NCBI RefSeq assembly: GCF_019393635.1
Contig: NC_057862.1
Coordinates: forward strand, 261,220,441 to 261,284,440
Length of the DNA: 64,000 nucleotides
From: Dromiciops gliroides
Taxonomy: Eukaryota > Chordata > Mammalia > Microbiotheria > Microbiotheriidae
Reading direction: 5' to 3'
In this document: positions 57,795 to 64,000 of the stretch, piece by piece
Layout: the number at the start of each line of letters is the position of its first letter
Numbering within the stretch: the first letter of the stretch is position 1
Translations under genes and position numbers: made by a program
Notes under the pieces: model-generated
Seen by the model: the letters and a program-made list of their open reading frames with translations, nothing else
Told to the model about the DNA's origin: nothing
Database searches by the model: none

Positions 57795-57960
57795 TAAAGA
57801 TTTATTATGGGCTTACTATGTGCTAGGTCCTATGCCAGAGGTTGGAGATACAAGCAAAAAAAAATGATAATAGTCCCTGCCTTCAAAGGACTTATATTTT
57901 ACTGAAGAGAAATAACATGTACACAAATACATGCAAAGTAATTTCAGGGAATGGAAGAAT
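57795..57960 (+). repeat. L2/MIR-type 3' repeat
   Basis: TTACTATGTGCTAGGTCC..TGGAGATACAAG..CAAAGGACTTATATTTTAC, an old repeat layout. Confidence 0.65.
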
Positions 57961-58099
57961 TACTAAGAACTGGGAGGATATAGGAGCTGGTAATTGAGAG
58001 GTCTTGAATATTTCCTAAGGATTCCAAGAGTCACAGGTGAGGAGGGAGAGTATTCCAGGCATGGTGGACAACCTATACAAAGCCACAAAGGGAGGAGAT

Positions 58100-58990
58100 G
58101 GAATATCTTGGTTGGTTGGTTGGTTCTTGAAGAGGACCAAATGACATCACTCTGTTGGAGTCACGGTACAGTGTCTCCGAGCTTGGAAGGCTTTACCATA
58201 AGTAGAGCACAAATAGTCTATATGAACATTTTGAGTGGAGCACCAGGAGGTCCTTAAAAGTCTGCTCAAACACCCAGGGGGCTGCTAAATCCCACTGCTA
58301 CTTCCAGGGAGAAGATGTCTGGGCACCTGTGTGCAGGGTTGTGACTACAACTTCCAGTGTATCTGCACCTGCTGCTTCATCACTTGCTTGTTGCCACAGG
58401 ACATCAAGATAGATATAAAAGGTTAAATGGTATGGGTGATGTCTTTTGATTAGCACATAAATTGGATTTAAGTGAAGCAGAGTTGCACCATCAGACCAGC
58501 AGCAAGACAAAGTCAAGACAACTGGTGATGGCTTGGGATGTGGTAAATGACCTTAATTTCTTCAATGTCTGACCAAGGTCGAAGCTTTCCATAGCGCCTG
58601 CTTCAGCTTCATGGCCCTTGAAACAAATTGTTCTTATCCACCCATTCTACTAGACACCCGCCTAACTTACCAAAGGGTTTGAGACCCCTCAGTTACCTTC
58701 AACCTAGTTTAGCCCATCTGTCAAAACAGCTTCTTTGGGGCAGCTAGGTGGCACAGTGGATAAAGCACGGGCTCTGTATTCAGGAGGACCTGAGTTCAAA
58801 TCTGAACTCAGACACTTGACACTTACTAGCTGTGTGGCCTTGGGCAAGTCACTTAACCCTCATTGCCCCACCAAAAACAAAACAAAACAAAACAGCTTCT
58901 TTGAGCCACCCGAGAGAGTTGGGTAAATCAGGTATACACCAAAGATGGAAAGTAGCTGTCACACCAGAGGTCTTCCCTGAATACACCCTA
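58100..58990 (-). mobile_element. RTE-like LINE 3' region with nested SINE
   Basis: Collinear with 26610-27140 (TTCTTCAATGTCTGACCAAG, GAGAGTTGGGTAAATCAGG, CACACCAGAGGT). About 300 bp near 58140-58435 has no counterpart in that copy. Split by a SINE at 58738-58887. Confidence 0.6.
58738..58887 (+). repeat. Young CORE-SINE
   Basis: Tail (AAAAC)n. Duplication AAAACAGCTTCTTTG at 58723-58737 and 58888-58902. Confidence 0.96.
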
Positions 58991-59035
58991 CACCTGTGGA
59001 ATAAGATGGAATATTTTATTATTTTCCTAGGTGCT

Positions 59036-59275
59036 TAGAGCACTGGGCCTGGAGTCAGGAAGACCTGAGTTCAAATCTGGCCCCAAACAGTATCTGTGGG
59101 ACCCCAGGCAAGTCACTTAACCTCTGTCTGCTTCATTTTTCTGAACTATTAAATGGAGATAATAATAGCACCTACCTCTCAGGGTTGTGAGGGTTAAATG
59201 AGATGATCTTTGTAAAGCACTTAGCATAGTGCTCAACACATAGGAGGCACTTAATAAATGCTTATCTTCTTCCTT
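59036..59275 (+). repeat. MIR/CORE-SINE, nearly complete
   Basis: Head AGAGCACTGGGCCTGGAGTC, core, AATGGAGATAATAATAGCACC, then TAGGAGGCACTTAATAAATGC. Confidence 0.88.
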
Positions 59276-59474
59276 TTGATTACCCTGTTAGGGGGTTGGA
59301 GGCTCCCCTTTGGCCTCACTTTTCAATTAATTTCCTTTTGTGTTTTTTTTTTCCTTTGAGCCTTAAGGATTAAAAATCTACTTTTCCATATAATTTTAGT
59401 ATGGCCCAGCGGAAAACTGAGTCAAGAGACCTGGCTCTGTCTACTAACTATCTTTGTGTAGCTGTATGCCCCAA

Positions 59475-59730
59475 AAGGTAGCTTAGGTGGTGTACTGGCT
59501 AGACCTGGGCCTGGAGTCATGAAGACCTGTGTTCAAATGCAGCATCAGATACTAGCTATGTGGCCCTGGGCAAATCACTTAACTTTTCTGTCTCTTAGTT
59601 TCCTCATCTGCAAAATGGGGATAATAACAGGACCTACCTAACAAAGTGGTTGTGTGAATCAAATGAAAAACATATCTGTAGGCCACCTAAGCATATAATA
59701 GGTATTTAATTAATGCTTGTTTCCTTTCTC
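59475..59730 (+). repeat. MIR/CORE-SINE
   Basis: GGGCCTGGAGTCATGAAGACC..CCTCATCTGCAAAATGGGG..TAGGTATTTAATTAATGC. Confidence 0.85.
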
Positions 59731-59919
59731 TATTAAGTCATTCATCTTTTTCATGTTTTCTTTCTCCACCTGTAGGCTAGGAATATTGAGAACTACTCTA
59801 GCAACCTAGGTTTGTCAAAAGGAAAAAAATAAGATCATAAACAGGAGAGCATAATAAAAATATAAAATCATTCATCATTATTCTGCCTCTGAGGTTACTT
59901 AGTATGACTCCTCATGGGC

Positions 59920-60095
59920 AGTTAGGTGGCAAAGTGTTGGACCTAAAGTCAGGAAGACTCATCTTCCTGAGTTCCAATCTGGATTCAAACACTAACTAGC
60001 CTGGGCAAGTGACTTAACCTGCTTGCCTCAGTTTCCTCATCTGCAAGAAATGGCAAACCACTCCAGTATCTTTGCCAAGAAAATCCCAAATGGTC
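59920..60095 (+). repeat. Mar1-type CORE-SINE, tail shortened
   Basis: Head, core, then CAAACCACTCCAGTATCTTT and CCCAAATGG. The end is degraded. Confidence 0.78.
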
Positions 60096-60838
60096 TCGGC
60101 AAAGCATTTCAGCTCTGTGAGTGGGCCCTGAGGGCAGGTTGGAGCCCTAAGAAGGGAAGGGTTAATTAGCGAGCTCATTACTTTGACCCTTGTCCCTACA
60201 CCATACCTCATCCCAAGGATATGGCCAAAGAAATTTTAATTGATGGCCCATGGAGTACAGCTCTGAACTCCAGCTCTGAAATACTGGTTAACTAATTCAA
60301 AGCAGTGCATTAAGTTATATAGCAGGTGAAAAGGATAGCTAAAGAGGGGAAGGCATGAAAGAGATGTTACCTGAGGGTAACTACCTTTTGATTCAAAGTT
60401 GCTCCCTATAACTTAGCTTGTACTGTATGGCAGGAAGAGAATGAATAGGTTTTCCATGCCTGGAGATAACATTGCATCATGCTATTCCACTGTCTTGCCT
60501 ACATTGTTGGTACTGCCATGTCTCCTTCCCTTTCCCTTGGTGCATCATTATTTCTTCTGCTTCCCATATTAAGCGGCAATTTCTGAGCTGTGCTAGGTCT
60601 GCTAGCATGACTTTCTTCTGAATGGCTGACTGGAGCCTCCTTACATCTCCTCCTGAGTGAAAACAGCTATGCTTCCTATGGAAAAGGACAGATGATATGT
60701 GTGCATAAATATGCACCCGAGGCTATGTTTATACCAGGTGCACATTTATTACCGCTTACACATGTGCAACCAAGTATATAACTGCATTCTCTATACCTGT
60801 TTGGTGTCCAAGTAGGTACAGAGACATGTAGGTACTTA
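60096..60838. other. Unclassified DNA
   Basis: No gene or named repeat. Short minus-strand frames (60014-60211, 60477-60882) have no known domain. Confidence 0.4.
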
Positions 60839-60850
60839 GAAAATGCAGAG

Positions 60851-61006
60851 GGGGCAGCTAGGTGGCACAGTGGATAGAGCACCGGCCTTGGAGTCAGGAG
60901 TACCTGAGTTCAAATCCGACCTCAGACACTTAACACTTACTAGCTGTGTGACCCTGGGCAAGTCACGTAACCCCAATTGCCTCACTAAAAAAAAGAAAAA
61001 AGAAAA
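60851..61006 (+). repeat. Young CORE-SINE
   Basis: Duplication GAAAATGCAGAG at 60839-60850 and 61007-61018. Confidence 0.96.
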
Positions 61007-61139
61007 GAAAATGCAGAGATCTAGAAGAAGCCTGTCTGAGGTTTTTCTGGTTCCTGGGACAGGATAAAGTGTCCCTGAGAGCCAGCAAATACTGTAAAAA
61101 GAAGGGCAATGTTTCTCTTTGGAGGCTCAGTATTGCAAC

Positions 61140-61462
61140 AATGTTGTTGTTATTGTTTGTCCATCATTCTCAAAGAGGACCAAGACATTGAGGTGATGTC
61201 ATGACTTTCACTGAATTGGATTTAAGTGATAGAAGGCTTTGCAAGGTCACCAACCTCACTCTCTCCTCCAGAGACCATCTGGGTCCAATGGCAAGATATA
61301 AGCATCAGGATGACTGGAGATGATCCTGGATGCTTAAGGCAATTTGGGGGTAAGCGACTTGCCCAGGGTCACACAGATAGTAAGTGTCTTAGTTGAGATT
61401 TGAACTCAGGTCCTCCCAACTTCAGGGCCAGTGCTCTATCTACTTCGCCACCTAACTGCCCC
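61140..61462 (-). repeat. Long CORE-SINE with RTE-like tail
   Basis: Antisense: TTGTTTGTCCATCATTCTC at the tail, RTE-like middle, then core and head ending CACCTAACTGCCCC. Confidence 0.88.
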
Positions 61463-61489
61463 AATAGCACTGTGGACCAATGACAAGTA

Positions 61490-61660
61490 TGACATAGCAG
61501 GGAAAGCATGAGAAATCAAGAAGCCTGGAATTTAGTCTCAGTTCCGTAACTAAGTAGTTGTGTGTCCTCAGATGAGTCCCTAACTTTAGTGGGCTCCAGT
61601 TTCCTCATCTGTCAAATACAGGCTGTCTCTGAGGTCACGTCCAGTTGTGGATTCTGTTGT
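61490..61660 (+). repeat. MIR-like remnant
   Basis: CCAGTTTCCTCATCTGTCAAATAC preceded by a degraded core. Confidence 0.65.
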
Positions 61661-62620
61661 TCATTATTATCCTGACATTATGGAAACACCGAGAGAGCAT
61701 GGACATTTTCTCCAGGGTATCTAAGATAAAGATGAAAAAAATGGGATTCCCCAATGATATTATTAGTATTATGAGCAGAGAGTTGGTCTAGATAATTGAG
61801 CTAGCTTCATGGTTGGGTTTCTGACCTTAGCAGTACCTAAGAACACATGATATTGTTGGGCTGGATTAGTTTTCAAAACTACTATCCTTGTGGCTGTCCC
61901 TCTGTACTTTGGGGCAAGAGACTGTTTCATTAGACTAAGGAAGGCATAAGCTGTACAGGCAAAACCCCAAAAGAGGACAATTGTCTGAGAAGAAATCATA
62001 AAGCTAAATGAAGCACCTGTACTTGCTGCTCTTGACTGACTTGAGCTCAGGACTCTCCCTCACAGTTGGTGCTATCTCCAACCCACAATGTGCAGCACTA
62101 AGTGTTGCCCTGGCCAGCTCTGTTGGGGGTAGGACAAGGTGGAAGTGTTTGGAAGGGTCCCCAAGACAACCAATCAAATAGGAAGAAGAATAGTATCCCA
62201 TGAAATAATTGCCTAGGCCTGAGTCTCCCTGGACTTTCTGGATGTATTAGCCTAAGCATAAATGCTATTTTATTTTCTATCCCCTTCCTACTACCATTTT
62301 TACAAGTTTAGAAATGGAAGGGTAAGGAAGTTGGTTCAAGTATTAAGTATGAAGTTGATGTGATTTAAGAGGTATAAGAGGGAATTTAGTTTTCCCCTAG
62401 CTCAATTCATAATAACAGAGGTAATGGGGTGTTAATTTGTTAACAAGGTATTAACTCCTGGGTGATCACTTTATGAGGTACAAACAGGTCTCTTGAGAGA
62501 ATAAAAGGGAGTCAGCTCATTGGACAAGCAAAAACTGGATATGCCTTTGCACGGCTTTAAATATCTAAGCCCTCGGGATGGTTTTGAGTTTGAAGGAGTT
62601 CAGGTTTTCTTGAGTGCTAG
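61661..62620. other. Unclassified DNA
   Basis: About 1 kb with no gene or named repeat recognised. Confidence 0.4.
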
Positions 62621-62622
62621 AC

Positions 62623-62623
<1 letters not shown>

Positions 62624-62681
<58 letters not shown>

Positions 62682-62690
62682 CGCGCGCGC
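62624..62690. repeat. (TG)n followed by (CG)n
   Basis: About 24 TG units run directly into about 9 GC units. Both are alternating purine-pyrimidine, so the tract could adopt Z-DNA. Confidence 0.95.
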
Positions 62691-62789
62691 TTGTATTTCT
62701 CCCCACCCCCAATTAACCAAGGTGTTTTAGCAACTAGTTGTCCAGAGGAAGACATCTTGACTAGCAGTTGGAGAGTTCATCAGCTTGAG

Positions 62790-63460
62790 AGTTCAACATT
62801 GAGGGGAGGGGGTACAAGTAGAAGCTGAGACTTGAACTCCATTCTCATCTGATCTTGATAAAAGATGAAAGAATACACCCACATAATTTGATACAGAAAT
62901 ATATTTTACTCAACAGGGAAATAGGAGGGAAAAGGGGAGAAGGGAGAATAAAAAGGAATTTTTATTAAGGTAGGGAATAGTCCTATACAAAAAATTTAAC
63001 TAAAGATATACAAAAATATTTATAGTTCTTTTTGTGGTGGCAAGGAACTGGAAACCGAAGAGGTGCTCATCAACTGGAGAACGGCTAAACAAACTATAGT
63101 ATGTAATAATGATGGAGTGTTGTTGTATTGTAAGAGATCATGAAGGAGATAGCGTCATAGAAACTTGGGAAGACTTGTATGAGTTAATGCACAGTGAGGT
63201 GAGCAGAAGACAACAATTTATACAACGACAACAGTGTTATAAGGACAAACAACTTGCTATTGATGGAGCATGCTACACACCTCCTGACAGAGGTGAAGGA
63301 CTAAGGATGCAGAATGAGACATGTTGGACATAATATATATTTGTAACAGGGGTTTTATTTTTTCTTTCTCATTTAGGGGGTGGTAGAGGTTTAGGATGGA
63401 GAGAAGTTGGATTTTTAGCTGATTGAAAAATATGTAACATTTCATTTTTAAAAGATACAG
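62790..63460 (+). mobile_element. ORF2-less (HAL1-like) L1, 3' part
   Basis: ORF1/ORF2 spacer (CTTGAACTCCATTCTCATCTG, CAACAGGGAAATAGGAGG) runs through an A-rich link directly into the ORF2 tail (from about 63005; MMECCCIVRDHEGDSVIETW at 63109) and a 3'UTR ending near 63455. Endonuclease and RT are absent. The spacer, link and 3'UTR match the element at 20685-24000. Confidence 0.75.
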
Positions 63461-64000
63461 TTGAGGGAACAGAACAACATATTCTAAATGGACATAGTTT
63501 CAAAAATTCAATCTTTCAAGGGAGGAAGCTGCTTCAGTGGTAGCAGAGTAGAAAGCTAGCTACAGACTCAAGACAAAGACAGTTCTGGCAAGGGAAAAGT
63601 TGAGCTGTGGAGAGGAGCAGTCTCTGGGAGCCCATCTAAGCAATCTATCCAGCAGAGATGCAGCACCCAGCTGGAAACTTTGTGAAGATAACATAAAGAG
63701 GAAGCACTTCTAGGCTAACAGTTGTGAGTACCCCACTAGTATTGTACTTTAAATTTGTACCAACTTGAATGAGGTTTGCATGTATTTATGGGAAAGTGAG
63801 CCTCAGGTTTATGTGAGGGTAATGTTTGGTAGCTACTGTTCTTACTATGACATTTTCATAAATACCTTTACTACAAGTCAAATTATTTTTACCCCATTGC
63901 CTGATTGTTAAGGGGAAGGACACCAGTAGGGACTTGAGAGTTATGTCTGGTGTTAGGAGTGAAGCCCCACAGGGTTACCTCCCTAGAACCTAAGAATGTC
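63461..64000. other. Unclassified DNA at window edge
   Basis: No gene seen. A stretch near 63850-63890 has LTR-like composition, but no bounded element can be shown. Confidence 0.35.

Noticed and set aside
58735-59038. Frames spanning the SINE at 58738 and its flank
   Set aside because: SINE-derived translation running into the RTE-like repeat.

Overview
The window looks like marsupial nuclear DNA, most likely from an Australian marsupial. The main reason is one tRNA-derived, A-tailed CORE-SINE (head GGGGCAGCTAGGTGGCGCAG, body with the MIR-type core CTTACTAGCTGTGTGACC) present in about 37 copies, most with clear target-site duplications (TSDs). It occurs alongside SINEs with a BovB/RTE-like tail (Mar1 type) and marsupial-type L1. 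Repeat names such as WSINE1, Mar1 and RTESINE1 are from memory and were not searched. I see no bacterial or viral gene organisation, no CRISPR array and no intact host gene. The only host-gene-like objects are a processed RPS13 retrocopy (6992-7506, minus) and a U6 snRNA pseudogene (57505-57591, minus).

Layout. 1-6.4 kb: old MIR/CORE-SINEs overlaid by young SINEs. 6.4-12.2 kb: a solo-type LTR, the RPS13 retrocopy, a 5'-truncated L1, a hAT-like element, and an ERV-L-like pol fossil (minus) that now contains an L2 3' end. 12.3-19.8 kb: old L1 pieces, unclassified DNA, and a 44-bp inverted repeat with arms 1.2 kb apart. 19.8-24 kb: L1 and RTE fragments, including an L1 (minus) with 5'UTR, ORF1 and 3' end but almost no ORF2. 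24.2-25.3 kb: an LTR. 25.3-31.4 kb: old SINE/RTE remnants. 31.4-40 kb: one L1 (plus) from 5'UTR into ORF2, expanded by at least ten nested insertions. 41.3-50.8 kb: two more L1s, head to head, with LTR, hAT, SINE and microsatellite insertions. 51-62.6 kb: mixed SINE, RTE and LTR remnants. 62.8-63.5 kb: a second L1 with the same ORF2-less structure.

Most of the long open frames are SINE antisense translations, (CTTT)n/(GAAA)n low complexity, or L1 ORF2 pieces. The most interesting observations are: the shared junction of the two ORF2-less, HAL1-like L1 copies; repeated reuse of the same insertion target, giving three copies of one TSD at seven loci; a likely U6-L1 chimera; the long inverted repeat; and the RPS13 retrocopy, whose frame stays open across three gaps that are each a multiple of three. 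I found no new gene system.
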